A DNA stretch of 64,000 nucleotides, taken from NCBI RefSeq assembly GCF_028283705.1, contig NZ_JAPWKD010000018.1, positions 1 through 64,000 of the forward strand, written 5' to 3'. The notes beneath the pieces were generated by a model, which did not search any database, was not told the DNA's origin, and worked only from the letters and a program-made list of their open reading frames with translations. The stretch comes from Pantoea sp. GTDB taxonomy: Bacteria; Pseudomonadota; Gammaproteobacteria; Enterobacterales; Enterobacteriaceae. The stretch's first letter is position 1; every line of letters begins with the position of its first letter. This document shows positions 21,089 to 29,659 of the stretch, piece after piece. The translations under genes were made by a program, and so were the position numbers.

Positions 21089-21411
21089 TGGCTCAGGACA
21101 ATCCGCTGGTTTACTCCACCGAAAGTGGGCGTATTGCGCCCGTCGAAGAAAAAGTACCACGTCCTAAGGGTGATGGCGTGGTGCGCATCCAGCGTCAGAC
21201 CAGTGGCCGCAAAGGTAAGGGCGTGTGTCTGATCACCGGTGTCGATTTGGATGATGATGCGTTAGCGAAACTGGCTGCCGAACTGAAGAAAAAGTGTGGC
21301 TGTGGTGGCGCAGTGAAAGATGGCGTGATTGAAATCCAGGGCGACAAGCGTGACCTGCTGAAATCGTTGCTGGAAGCCAAAGGGATGAAGGTTAAACTCG
21401 CTGGTGGCTAA
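21088..21411 (+). CDS. yciH: YciH, SUI1/eIF1-like translation factor
   Basis: The 107-residue protein belongs to the SUI1/eIF1 family. E. coli YciH takes part in checking initiation fidelity. The family core is clear: GVVRIQRQTSGRKGKGVCLI, LAAELKKKCGCGGAVKDG and IEIQGDKRDLL. It is translationally coupled to pyrF by a one-base overlap and is followed by a strong hairpin. Confidence 0.95.
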   Translation: MAQDNPLVYSTESGRIAPVEEKVPRPKGDGVVRIQRQTSGRKGKGVCLITGVDLDDDALAKLAAELKKKCGCGGAVKDGVIEIQGDKRDLLKSLLEAKGMKVKLAGG

Positions 21412-21419
21412 ATAAAGAA

Positions 21420-21440
21420 GGGCCACTCAATGAGTGGCCC
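21420..21440 (+). terminator. Hairpin after yciH
   Basis: GGGCCACT-CAATG-AGTGGCCC lies nine bases after the yciH stop. There is no T-run on either strand, so it may act as an mRNA 3'-end stabiliser or a weak terminator. Confidence 0.6.
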
Positions 21441-21484
21441 TGTGCTGTAGATGCGCTGCGTAGCCTTATATTATGTAAGGTCCT

Positions 21485-21700
21485 TTAGTGGACCTGATGG
21501 CCGATAATGCCACCCACTGCGGCACCACCAATGGTACCCAATGCGCTGCCGTTAGTCAGAACCGAACCGCCAATCGCGCCAGCACCCGCACCAATGGCGG
21601 TATTACGATCGCGTTTGGACCAGTTTGAACAACCGCTCAGGGCGATAACTAAGGTGGTCGCCAGCACGGCCGCGGTCAGACGTTTCATTGTTGTTGTCAT
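21485..21700 (-). CDS. osmB: Osmotically inducible lipoprotein B
   Basis: OsmB is a small outer-membrane lipoprotein induced by osmotic stress and in stationary phase. The 71-residue precursor has a lipobox LSGC and, after it, the diagnostic SNWSKRDRNTAIGAGAGAIG and a glycine-rich glycine-zipper tail ending GIIGHQVH. GGAGAAG lies six bases before the chosen ATG; an internal ATG four codons later is less well placed. Confidence 0.95.
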   Translation of the reverse strand: MTTTMKRLTAAVLATTLVIALSGCSNWSKRDRNTAIGAGAGAIGGSVLTNGSALGTIGGAAVGGIIGHQVH

Positions 21701-22050
21701 AAACTTCTCCTTGATTGTACATACAGAGGCAACTCTTTAAGTATAGGCGTTGCTCCCTGAAACTGTTTCACACCGTTATGTCATCACGGTCCTCATCCTT
21801 AAGCCTGCAATCCGCAGCCCGAATGCGAAAACAGCGTGTTAACCCTGCCGTGTGGGAGCAAAAACGCTCCACGGTTGGCTGGAGACAAGTCTAATCATTA
21901 CGGAATTTTTCCGAAGATAGAAAACTCCTAATTCACGCCACATTTTTACGCCCTCAGCCACTTTCCGCTGCTTTTACAGCCATTCCCTCCATAACGTTTT
22001 TGCCGCAGGCTTTGCACAATTTCTCCATCACATCTTGCAGGAGAAAAAAC
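21701..22050 (+). other. Intergenic region between osmB and araD-like gene
   Basis: This 350-base gap between divergent genes shows no credible coding sequence. It should hold the osmB promoter (minus) and the promoter of the epimerase gene (plus). A short inverted repeat, GGGAGC-AAAAAC-GCTCC, lies at about 21852-21868. A good ribosome-binding site (GCAGGAG) precedes 22051. Confidence 0.4.
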
Positions 22051-22749
22051 ATGCTGGAAGCGTTGAAACAACAGGTACTGGAAGCCAATCTGGATTTACC
22101 ACGCTACAACCTGGTGACCTTTACCTGGGGTAATGTCAGTGCTATCGACCGTGCCAGCGGCTTATTGGTGATCAAACCTTCCGGGGTGAAATACACCAAC
22201 ATGCAGCGCGACGACATGGTGGTGGTGGAACTGGAAAGCGGCAAGGTGGTAGAGGGGAAAATGCGGCCATCCTCAGACACCGCAACGCATCGTGCGCTGT
22301 ATCTTGCCTGGCCGGAGATTGGTGGCATCGTACACACCCATTCGCGTCATGCCACTATCTGGGCCCAGTCCGGGCGGGATATCACGGCGTGGGGAACCAC
22401 TCATGCCGACGATTTCTACGGTACCATTCCCTGCACCCGCGCGATGGAGCGTGAAGAGATTGAGCAGGAATATGAGTGGAATACCGGACAGGTGATTATC
22501 GAGACGTTCGCCAAACGCGAAATTGCCCCGACGGCCATTCCTGCGGCATTAGTCAATTCTCATGGTCCCTTTGCCTGGGGTAAAGATGCGGATGCCGCGG
22601 TTCACAGCGCCGTGGTGTTGGAGGAAGTCGCCTATATGGCGTTGCATACGGAACAGTTACGTCAGGATCTGCCCTCTATCTCACAAACGCTGCTTGATCT
22701 GCACTACCTAAGAAAGCATGGGAAAAATGCCTGGTATGGGCAGAAGTAA
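22051..22749 (+). CDS. araD: L-ribulose-5-phosphate 4-epimerase family protein
   Basis: This class II aldolase/epimerase family enzyme is of the AraD/UlaF/SgbE type and interconverts L-ribulose 5-phosphate and D-xylulose 5-phosphate. The 232-residue protein starts [20 protein letters not shown] behind GCAGGAG; the frame extends 17 codons upstream but without homology. The zinc-site region [16 protein letters not shown], the FYGTIPCTR motif and HSHGPFAWG are all present. It stands alone, with no araB/araA or ula/sgb partners nearby, so which pentose pathway it serves is uncertain. It could equally be called sgbE or ulaF. Confidence 0.85.
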   Translation: MLEALKQQVLEANLDLPRYNLVTFTWGNVSAIDRASGLLVIKPSGVKYTNMQRDDMVVVELESGKVVEGKMRPSSDTATHRALYLAWPEIGGIVHTHSRHATIWAQSGRDITAWGTTHADDFYGTIPCTRAMEREEIEQEYEWNTGQVIIETFAKREIAPTAIPAALVNSHGPFAWGKDADAAVHSAVVLEEVAYMALHTEQLRQDLPSISQTLLDLHYLRKHGKNAWYGQK

Positions 22750-22771
22750 TAAACACCACCAGGGCACCAGA

Positions 22772-22795
22772 AGGTGCCTTTTTTATTGCCAAAAG
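22772..22795 (+). terminator. Terminator after araD-like gene
   Basis: GGCACC-AGAA-GGTGCC followed by TTTTTTATT, 23 bases after the stop. Confidence 0.88.
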
Positions 22796-22845
22796 CTAAC
22801 TGGTATGGCGAGCATGATCAAAAAATAAAATGATAAACCAATAAA

Positions 22846-22864
22846 AATAAAACAACGTTTCATA
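22846..22864 (+). promoter_or_regulatory. KdgR-type operator upstream of kdgT
   Basis: AATAAAACAACGTTTCATA is a 19-base imperfect palindrome close to the KdgR box consensus (AATGAAAC...GTTTCATT). It lies 110 bases before kdgT, so repression by KdgR relieved by 2-keto-3-deoxygluconate is inferred. Confidence 0.7.
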
Positions 22865-22973
22865 AATATATTGGCGATCACTTTTTTGCCAGCCTTGAGC
22901 CGTTATCTTGCCTGCCATGCCTGTTGGCAAATTTTAACGCACCTCCCTCTGGCGAAGTCAAGGTGACACTAAT

Positions 22974-23957
22974 ATGCATATCAAACGTGCAATCGATAAA
23001 ATCCCTGGCGGTATGATGTTGATCCCGTTGTTCTTTGGCGCACTGTGCCACACCTTTTCGCCCGGCGCGGGCAAATACTTCGGTTCGTTCACCAATGGAC
23101 TCATGAGTGGTACTGTACCCATCCTTGCGGTATGGTTCTTCTGCATGGGCGCATCCATTAAACTCAGCGCTACCGGCACCGTTTTACGCAAATCCGGTAC
23201 GCTGGTGCTAACCAAAATCGCGGTGGCCTGGGTGGTGGCAGCCATAGCCTCACGCGTGATGCCGGAAAACGGGGTGGAAGTTGGCATGTTTGCTGGCCTT
23301 TCCACCCTGGCGTTAGTGGCGGCGATGGATATGACCAACGGCGGTTTGTATGCCTCGATCATGCAGCAATATGGCTCCAAAGAAGAAGCGGGTGCGTTTG
23401 TGCTGATGTCACTGGAATCAGGGCCACTGATGACCATGGTGATTCTGGGTACAGCGGGCATCGCCTCGTTTGAACCTCATGTGTTTGTCGGCGCGGTGCT
23501 GCCATTCCTCGTTGGTTTTGCCCTCGGCAACCTCGACCCGGAGTTGCGGGATTTCTTCGGCAAAGCGGTGCATACCCTGATTCCGTTTTTCGCCTTTGCG
23601 CTCGGCAATACCATTGATTTAGCGGTTATTGCGCAAACCGGTTTACTCGGTGTGTTGCTGGGCGTCGCGGTGATCATCATCACCGGCATACCGTTAATCC
23701 TTGCCGATCGTCTGATTGGCGGTGGCGACGGTACCGCAGGCATTGCTGCTTCCAGCACTGCGGGTGCCGCAGTGGCAACGCCGGTCTTGATTGCCGAGAT
23801 GTTGCCACAGTTTAAACCGGTTGCTCCTGCGGCTACCGCGCTGGTGGCGACATCGGTCATTGTTACTTCAGTATTGGTCCCCATCATTACGGCGCTTTAT
23901 TCACGGCGCGTTAAGCGTTTTCATGTTGCGGCAGGGCAACGCGCGGCCATCAAGTAA
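22974..23957 (+). CDS. kdgT: 2-keto-3-deoxygluconate permease
   Basis: KdgT is a proton symporter for 2-keto-3-deoxygluconate, an intermediate of pectin and hexuronate breakdown. The 327-residue protein is highly hydrophobic with about ten membrane segments and matches E. coli KdgT in length. Recognisable blocks are [40 protein letters not shown] and [20 protein letters not shown]. The KdgR-type box upstream supports the substrate call. No pectinase or kduI/kduD genes lie nearby. Confidence 0.96.
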   Translation: MHIKRAIDKIPGGMMLIPLFFGALCHTFSPGAGKYFGSFTNGLMSGTVPILAVWFFCMGASIKLSATGTVLRKSGTLVLTKIAVAWVVAAIASRVMPENGVEVGMFAGLSTLALVAAMDMTNGGLYASIMQQYGSKEEAGAFVLMSLESGPLMTMVILGTAGIASFEPHVFVGAVLPFLVGFALGNLDPELRDFFGKAVHTLIPFFAFALGNTIDLAVIAQTGLLGVLLGVAVIIITGIPLILADRLIGGGDGTAGIAASSTAGAAVATPVLIAEMLPQFKPVAPAATALVATSVIVTSVLVPIITALYSRRVKRFHVAAGQRAAIK

Positions 23958-23970
23958 TCCTGCTAATCTT

Positions 23971-23990
23971 TCCCCGACCCCTGTGTCGGG
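23971..23990 (+). terminator. Hairpin after kdgT
   Basis: CCCCGAC-CCCTGT-GTCGGGG, 13 bases after the kdgT stop. There is no T-run after it on the plus strand, so terminator strength is uncertain. Confidence 0.5.
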
Positions 23991-24097
23991 GAAATCTCTG
24001 GAATTTGCTATATAAATCAATCTCTCATTTGGTCTGGCCTCACTCTGGATTACGCTGATATTGCGTTCAACGCATCATATAAACAGAGGATGAGACT

Positions 24098-24964
24098 ATG
24101 ACAGTGATTAACCAACCTACATGCAGATTGTTCACCGAAGTCGGACAAACCACGCAACTGGCTGCCTATTATGAGGAAGGGCGGCACACCATGTGGATGA
24201 TGCTGCGGGCGCAACCGCGTCCCAGCTTCAACCACGAATTAATCGAGGAGATCATGAACCTGAGCTACGCTGCGCAGCGTTCCGGTCTGCCGATCGATTT
24301 TTGGGTGACGGGATCGCTGGTACCACAAATGTTTAACGCCGGGGGCGATTTGCGGTTCTTTGTCGAGTGCATTCGTAACAACCGGCGGGAAGCATTGCGT
24401 GCTTATGCCCGTGCCTGTGTGGACTGCATCCATTCAGCTGCGAAGGGTTTCGACACCGGAGCGGTAACGCTGGCCATGATTGAGGGCAGTGCACTTGGCG
24501 GTGGTTTTGAAGCCGCCCTGGCGCACCACTTCATTCTGGCGCAGAACAGCGCACGTCTGGGATTCCCGGAAATTGCCTTCAATCTGTTCCCGGGCATGGG
24601 CGGCTATTCGTTAGTTGCACGGCGGGCCGGCATGAAGCTGGCTGAAGAATTAATTTGTGAAGGGGAGTCACACAGCGCGGAATGGTATGAAACCCGCGGT
24701 CTGGTGGATAAAGTGTTCCAGCCTGGCGATAGCTATCGCGCCACGCGCACCTTCATCGATACCCTGCGTCCGAAATTGAATGGCGTACGGGCAATGCTGA
24801 AAGCGCGTCAGCGTGTATTGCAACTCTCCAGGGCGGAGCTAATGGATATTACGGAGGATTGGGTTGATTATGCTTTCACGCTGGAACCAAAAGACATTGC
24901 ATATATGGAACGTCTGGTGCAACTGCAGAACCGTCATAGCGCATCCCTGCGCAAAGCCGGATAA
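24098..24964 (+). CDS. rpfF: DSF synthase, RpfF-type enoyl-CoA hydratase/thioesterase
   Basis: RpfF enzymes are crotonase-fold proteins that make cis-2-unsaturated fatty acids (diffusible signal factor) from acyl-ACP by dehydration and thioester cleavage. The 288-residue protein matches Xanthomonas RpfF in length and pattern: PQMFNAGGDLRFF, then GSALGGGFEAAL with Glu138, and GFPEIAFNLFPGMGGYSL with Glu158. These two glutamates have the same 20-residue spacing as the catalytic pair of Xanthomonas RpfF (141/161). A general enoyl-CoA hydratase is less likely, since the RpfF-specific FPGMG block is present. It is convergent with the RpfR-type receptor gene, 15 bases away. This is a complete signal/receptor pair. 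Confidence 0.9.
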   Translation: MTVINQPTCRLFTEVGQTTQLAAYYEEGRHTMWMMLRAQPRPSFNHELIEEIMNLSYAAQRSGLPIDFWVTGSLVPQMFNAGGDLRFFVECIRNNRREALRAYARACVDCIHSAAKGFDTGAVTLAMIEGSALGGGFEAALAHHFILAQNSARLGFPEIAFNLFPGMGGYSLVARRAGMKLAEELICEGESHSAEWYETRGLVDKVFQPGDSYRATRTFIDTLRPKLNGVRAMLKARQRVLQLSRAELMDITEDWVDYAFTLEPKDIAYMERLVQLQNRHSASLRKAG

Positions 24965-24967
24965 TCT

Positions 24968-25033
24968 CGCAGACCAGCGTTAAACGCGGGCAGGATGCTT
25001 AAGCCAATGCCCGAGCTGGTCTGCGGGCATTGG
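24968..25033. repeat. Overlapping inverted repeats at the rpfF/pdeR 3' ends
   Basis: Three pairings share this stretch. CGCAGACCAGC (24968-24978) is an exact complement of GCTGGTCTGCG (25015-25025). Inside it, CGGGCA (24987-24992) pairs with TGCCCG (25008-25013). Alternatively CCAATGCCCG (25004-25013) pairs with CGGGCATTGG (25024-25033). The first and last cannot form together. Part of the repeat encodes the C-terminus of PdeR. There is no T-run. Confidence 0.75.
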
Positions 25034-26962
25034 TTTCGCATAATAATAACCCTGACGCCCATCGACGCCGTTAGCCATAACAAATTTTTCTTCGGCTTTG
25101 GTTTCAATACCTTCGGCAATCACCTGCAAATCAAGGGCTTTAGCCACCGCCATAATGGCACGCACCAGTGACTGCGCCACCGGTTGCTTATTGATATTAC
25201 GAATAAAACTCTGATCCAGCTTGATCGCGTCAATCGGTACGCGCGCCAGCTGAGACAATGAGGAATAACCGGTGCCGAAATCGTCGAGATGGACCTGCGC
25301 CCCCAACTCCTGAAATTGCTTCATCAGCTTCAGTGCATCGGCTTCGTTCTCGATCAGACAACTTTCGGTTAGTTCGATATCAATCGGACAATCCGTCAGG
25401 CCGCTTTCTGCCAGCGCCTGTTTCAGGTCGCTATAAATGCTCTGATCAATCAATTGTTTCGCCGAAACATTCACGGCTATCCGTAACCAGATACCTTCCT
25501 CACGCCAGGCGATGATCTGCTGCAACACATTGAGCATCACCCAACGGCCAAGGGGCACAATCAGGCCGGACTCTTCCGCATAAGCGATAAAGTCCCCTGG
25601 TGGCACCAGACCGCGCTCCGGCGAATTCCAGCGCACCAGCGCTTCTGCGGTACGCACCTCGCCATCGCGATCGATTTTCGGTTGGTAATAGACCACCAGA
25701 TGATCCTGCTCCAGCGCTTTGCGCAGATTGGTGTCGAGCCACAGGTATTCAAACACGCGTTGATTCATCTCACTGGCAAAGACGCAAAACTTACCGCGAC
25801 CATTTTCTTTCGCGTGATACATTGCGGTGTCTGCATTGCGAATCAAGCTTTCACGATCCTCACCATGCAGCGGGGCCAGGGCGATACCAAGCGAACAACC
25901 GCTATACACTTCAATCAGGCCAATGCGGAATGGCTGACGCAGCCGTTCAAGAATGCGTGAAGCCATCGCCTCCAGTGCGGCCTGGCTGGTGTTTTCTGCC
26001 AGCACCACAAACTCGTCACCACCCAGCCGCGCCAGAGTCTGATCTTTCCCGAGACAACTAAGGATGGCCAGCGATACGGCCTGGAGTAACTGGTCGCCAA
26101 ACATATGGCCGTAGGCGTCATTCACCTTCTTGAAATTATCCAAATCGAGGTAAACCACGCCGGTTTGCGTGCCTTTCGCCATCTCCAGAGCCAGACTAAT
26201 TTGCTGATGGATGGCGTTGCGATTGGGTAAACCGGTGACGGTATCGGTATTGGCAAGTACGCGCAGACGCTCCTGGGCGCGGCGCTCCTCGGTTATATCC
26301 GTTCCTGAACAGATGAGAAATATTTCATTTTTGCCGCTGCCACTGTGGACGAACTTATTACGAAACAGAAACAGTCGTTGACCTTTTTTGGTCTTCACCC
26401 AGCGTTCAACTTCGTAAGAACTGCCATCACGAAAGAATCCGGCGATGTTGCGACGTGAGGCCTGGGCCTCCTGTTTGGTCATAAACAGCTGGAATACGTT
26501 ACGGCCAATCACTTCGTGTTCTTTAAGGCCAGTGTATTCTTCACTTAACCGATTGAAACGTTGAATATTTCCTCGCTGATCAAGGATGACAATCACCGAG
26601 TTGGCTTCAGAAACTACTTGTTCCGCAAAGGAAAGTCCGAGGGTCAAATCGCGTGCGACAGATGAGGTATCGCCCCATGCAGAAGCGGTACCGGCCCAGG
26701 TGGCCTGATTCACTTTGCGGCCGACAAAATGCATTGGCACAGGCGTGCCGTGCAGCGATAACGTCAGGTTAATGCTGGAGGTTATAACGGTCATGGCGCG
26801 CAGCAAACTCGCCTGCGCAGGGGTAAGAGGAACGGCCAGATTGGTATGGGCATGTTCTTCTTCGGCAAAGTGCAATGCATCGCTGTCCGCTGTCAGACGC
26901 CAATGAGGGCTGGTGGTGCCAAACAAGGTGTATAGCAACGTTTGCCCTTGTTCATCGGTCAT
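24980..26962 (-). CDS. pdeR: PAS-GGDEF-EAL c-di-GMP phosphodiesterase, PdeR/RpfR-type DSF receptor
   Basis: This 660-residue protein is colinear with E. coli PdeR (YciR/Gmr, 661 aa) and with RpfR, the DSF receptor of Burkholderia and Cronobacter. Domains in order are an N-terminal RpfF-interaction-type domain (about 1-95), PAS (about 112-228), GGDEF (LGGDEF, 314-318 intact) and EAL (EALVRW at 440, with ELTES and LDDFGTGYSSLS). In RpfR, DSF binding to the PAS domain stimulates c-di-GMP hydrolysis. In E. coli PdeR acts in the curli/CsgD trigger cascade and has no rpfF partner. Here rpfF lies directly convergent, so a DSF receptor role is likely. Confidence 0.92.
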   Translation of the reverse strand: MTDEQGQTLLYTLFGTTSPHWRLTADSDALHFAEEEHAHTNLAVPLTPAQASLLRAMTVITSSINLTLSLHGTPVPMHFVGRKVNQATWAGTASAWGDTSSVARDLTLGLSFAEQVVSEANSVIVILDQRGNIQRFNRLSEEYTGLKEHEVIGRNVFQLFMTKQEAQASRRNIAGFFRDGSSYEVERWVKTKKGQRLFLFRNKFVHSGSGKNEIFLICSGTDITEERRAQERLRVLANTDTVTGLPNRNAIHQQISLALEMAKGTQTGVVYLDLDNFKKVNDAYGHMFGDQLLQAVSLAILSCLGKDQTLARLGGDEFVVLAENTSQAALEAMASRILERLRQPFRIGLIEVYSGCSLGIALAPLHGEDRESLIRNADTAMYHAKENGRGKFCVFASEMNQRVFEYLWLDTNLRKALEQDHLVVYYQPKIDRDGEVRTAEALVRWNSPERGLVPPGDFIAYAEESGLIVPLGRWVMLNVLQQIIAWREEGIWLRIAVNVSAKQLIDQSIYSDLKQALAESGLTDCPIDIELTESCLIENEADALKLMKQFQELGAQVHLDDFGTGYSSLSQLARVPIDAIKLDQSFIRNINKQPVAQSLVRAIMAVAKALDLQVIAEGIETKAEEKFVMANGVDGRQGYYYAKPMPADQLGHWLKHPARV

Positions 26963-27085
26963 GGAAACTTCCTCCGGGGAATGCTCAGCAGGCGGTATCT
27001 CATTATTTTAGCAACAGTATTCATCCTCTTGCGTAAGCACAAGATGCAATCCGCATATATTTTTGTTTAGAGAAATGAATGGCAC

Positions 27086-27111
27086 GAAAAAGCCCCAAAA
27101 ATTTGGGGCTA
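27086..27111 (-). terminator. Terminator of the cstA-ybdD operon
   Basis: On the minus strand AGCCCCAAA-TT-TTTGGGGCT is followed by TTTTT, eight bases after the ybdD stop. Confidence 0.9.
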
Positions 27112-27118
27112 TGCAGCA

Positions 27119-27415
27119 TTAACAAGGGCATTTTCCCAGTTTTCCTGGCTCACTGGGAAAGCGGGCATTGAGACAGTAGCGATAAAAATCACGCTCATTC
27201 ATCGGCGTCTGGTCAGGATGATGCAGACGCATATGCTGCAGATAATTTTGATAATCATGGACACCGACCATTAAGCGGAAACTTTGCTGCAGACCTCGCC
27301 ACAATCGTTGCCAGCGCGTGCGTGGCGCATCCCTCGCCACACTTGCCAGTGGCAGGCACTGGCGGATTTGCCAGGTTCCTGCCGGTTTTCGCGGGTGATG
27401 AATAGCATCAGACAT
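27119..27415 (-). CDS. ybdD: YbdD/YjiX family small protein (DUF466)
   Basis: YbdD/YjiX proteins are small partners encoded next to CstA/BtsT transporters. The conserved core is present: VGVHDYQNYLQHMRLHHPDQ and TPMNERDFYR. The length from the chosen ATG is 98 residues, longer than E. coli YbdD (65), because of a basic N-terminal extension (about 30 residues). The ATG overlaps the cstA stop by eight bases, which favours this start over an in-frame upstream one. The C-terminus is CPC, close to the GARCC ending of the family. Confidence 0.85.
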   Translation of the reverse strand: MSDAIHHPRKPAGTWQIRQCLPLASVARDAPRTRWQRLWRGLQQSFRLMVGVHDYQNYLQHMRLHHPDQTPMNERDFYRYCLNARFPSEPGKLGKCPC

Positions 27416-29474
27416 TACGCACCTCCTTACGCAGTGACACCACCGACTCATGTACGGTCGGCACTTCACTGCGTAATGCACGACGAATTACGAAGAACGC
27501 GGCGATCAGCATGGTGATCGCCACCAGCATAAAGAAGCCGCACAGCAAGGCGTTTATCTGGTTACTGAAGACAATGGTTTGCATATCCGCCACGGTTTTG
27601 GCCGGTGCGATAATCACGCCTTCGTCGAGGCCTTTACGGAATTTGCTGGCCTGAGCGAGGAAACCAATTGAGGGTTTTTCGTGAAAAATCTTCTGCCAGC
27701 CCGCGGTCATCGAGGTAATAAACAGCCAGACGGTAGGCAAAATGGTCACCCAGGCGTAACGCTGCTTCTTCATTTTGAACAGCACCACTGTGCCGAGGAT
27801 CAGCGCCATCGAGGCCAGCATCTGGTTACCGATGCCGAACAGTGGCCACAGGGTATTGATGCCCCCGAGTGGATCCACCACGCCCTGATAGACAAAGAAT
27901 CCCCAGCCTGCGACTGCCACGGTCGTCCCGGCCATATTGCCCAGCCATGAACGGTTGTTCGCCAGTGATGGGACTACCGTGCCCACCAGATCCTGCACCA
28001 TAAAACGACAGGCGCGCGTACCAGCATCCACGGCAGTCAGGATAAACAGCGCTTCAAACAGGATGGCGAAGTGATACCAGAACGCCATCATCGCGCGGCT
28101 GTTAAACACCTCGGTGATGATGTGTGCCATGCCCACCGCAAAGGTCGGCGCGCCACCAGCACGCGACAGAATGGTTTGTTCTCCCACTTCACCGGCGATG
28201 GAGGTCAGCATTTCCGGCGTCACCACAAAGCCCCAGCCATTAATCACCTGCGCAGCATTTTCGACCGTGGTGCCGATCAGTGCGGCTGGTGCGTTCATGG
28301 CGAAGTAGACGCCCGGATCAAGCACTGAGGCGCAAATCAGCGCCATGATGGCGACAAAAGACTCCATCAACATCGCACCGTAGCCGATAAAGCGGATATG
28401 GCTCTCACGCTCTACCAGTTTCGGCGTGGTGCCGCTGGCCACCAATGCATGGAAGCCGGAGATCGCACCACAGGCAATGGTGATAAACAGGAACGGGAAC
28501 ATCGCACCGGAGAACACCGGGCCGGTGCCATCGATAAATTTAGTGACGGCGGGCATTTTTAGTTCAGGCATGGCAAACAAAATGCCCACCGCAAGACCAA
28601 GAATGACGCCAATTTTCAGGAAGGTAGAGAGGTAATCACGCGGGGCCAGCAGCAGCCACACCGGCAGTGACGAGGCGACAAAACCGTAAATTACCAGCAC
28701 CCAGGTCAGTTCGGTGCCTTTCAGGGTAAAGAATGGTCCCCAGAAGGGATGTTGCGCGATATCGCCACCAAAAATGATCGCCGCCATCATCAGCACAAAG
28801 CCAATAATTGAGATTTCAGCGATTTTTCCCGGACGCAGAAAACGCATATACACGCCCATAAATAAGGCGATCGGGATAGTGGCCGCAATGGTGAATAATC
28901 CCCATGGGCTGTTTGCCAGCGCTTTTACCACCACCAGCGCGAGGGCTGAGAGAATAATGATCATTACGCCGAACGCGCCGAGCATGGTAATCACCCCGGC
29001 AAAGGCACCCAGCTCCTGCCGCGCCATTTCGCCCAGCGAGCGGCCATCACGACGGGTGGAGATAAACAACACCAGGAAATCCTGAACCGCACCGGCCAGC
29101 ATCACGCCGACCAGGATCCAGATAGTGCCAGGCAGAAAACCCATTTGGGCGGCGAGGATTGGGCCGACCAGCGGACCGGCACCGGCGATGGCGGCAAAGT
29201 GATGACCGAACAGCACCCACTTATTGGTCGGCACATAATCCAGACCATCATTGAAACGTTCCGCCGGGGTCCGGCGACGATCATCCAGCTCGAAAATGCG
29301 GCGGGCAATAAACAGGCTATAGAAGCGATAAGCAATGCTGTAACAGGCCACGGCAGCAATCACCAGCCAGACCGCGTTAACGTGTTCGCCACGACTGAGC
29401 GCCAGCATGGCAAACGATGCGGCACCAATTAACGCCACCGCTAACCAGATCAATCCGGTTCTGACGTTGTTCAT
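27408..29474 (-). CDS. cstA: Carbon starvation protein A, pyruvate/peptide transporter
   Basis: CstA is a multi-pass inner-membrane transporter induced by carbon starvation and linked to pyruvate and peptide uptake. The 688-residue protein has about 16-18 hydrophobic segments and family blocks VLFGHHFAAIAGAGPLVGP, LLAPRDYLSTFLKIG and FPFLFITIACGAISGFHAL. ASEVGEQ-like SIAGEVGEQTILSRAGGAPT resembles CstA more than BtsT/YjiY. It forms an operon with ybdD. In E. coli cstA lies elsewhere, so the pair is an addition to the pdeR-rnb interval. Confidence 0.93.
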   Translation of the reverse strand: MNNVRTGLIWLAVALIGAASFAMLALSRGEHVNAVWLVIAAVACYSIAYRFYSLFIARRIFELDDRRRTPAERFNDGLDYVPTNKWVLFGHHFAAIAGAGPLVGPILAAQMGFLPGTIWILVGVMLAGAVQDFLVLFISTRRDGRSLGEMARQELGAFAGVITMLGAFGVMIIILSALALVVVKALANSPWGLFTIAATIPIALFMGVYMRFLRPGKIAEISIIGFVLMMAAIIFGGDIAQHPFWGPFFTLKGTELTWVLVIYGFVASSLPVWLLLAPRDYLSTFLKIGVILGLAVGILFAMPELKMPAVTKFIDGTGPVFSGAMFPFLFITIACGAISGFHALVASGTTPKLVERESHIRFIGYGAMLMESFVAIMALICASVLDPGVYFAMNAPAALIGTTVENAAQVINGWGFVVTPEMLTSIAGEVGEQTILSRAGGAPTFAVGMAHIITEVFNSRAMMAFWYHFAILFEALFILTAVDAGTRACRFMVQDLVGTVVPSLANNRSWLGNMAGTTVAVAGWGFFVYQGVVDPLGGINTLWPLFGIGNQMLASMALILGTVVLFKMKKQRYAWVTILPTVWLFITSMTAGWQKIFHEKPSIGFLAQASKFRKGLDEGVIIAPAKTVADMQTIVFSNQINALLCGFFMLVAITMLIAAFFVIRRALRSEVPTVHESVVSLRKEVRNV

Positions 29475-29659
29475 GAGTTAACTCCTTGTAGGGACCGGGA
29501 AAAATAAACGATCGAATACAACAAGTTAAAAATAATGTAATGGAATGTAAGCGACAGTGATTAGATGAAGAAGTGTGAAGCGGAATACAAATTTAACAAT
29601 TGTTTAAACAGACGGGGAAAAATGCGGGATAACGACTGTTATCCCGCACAATTTCATGC

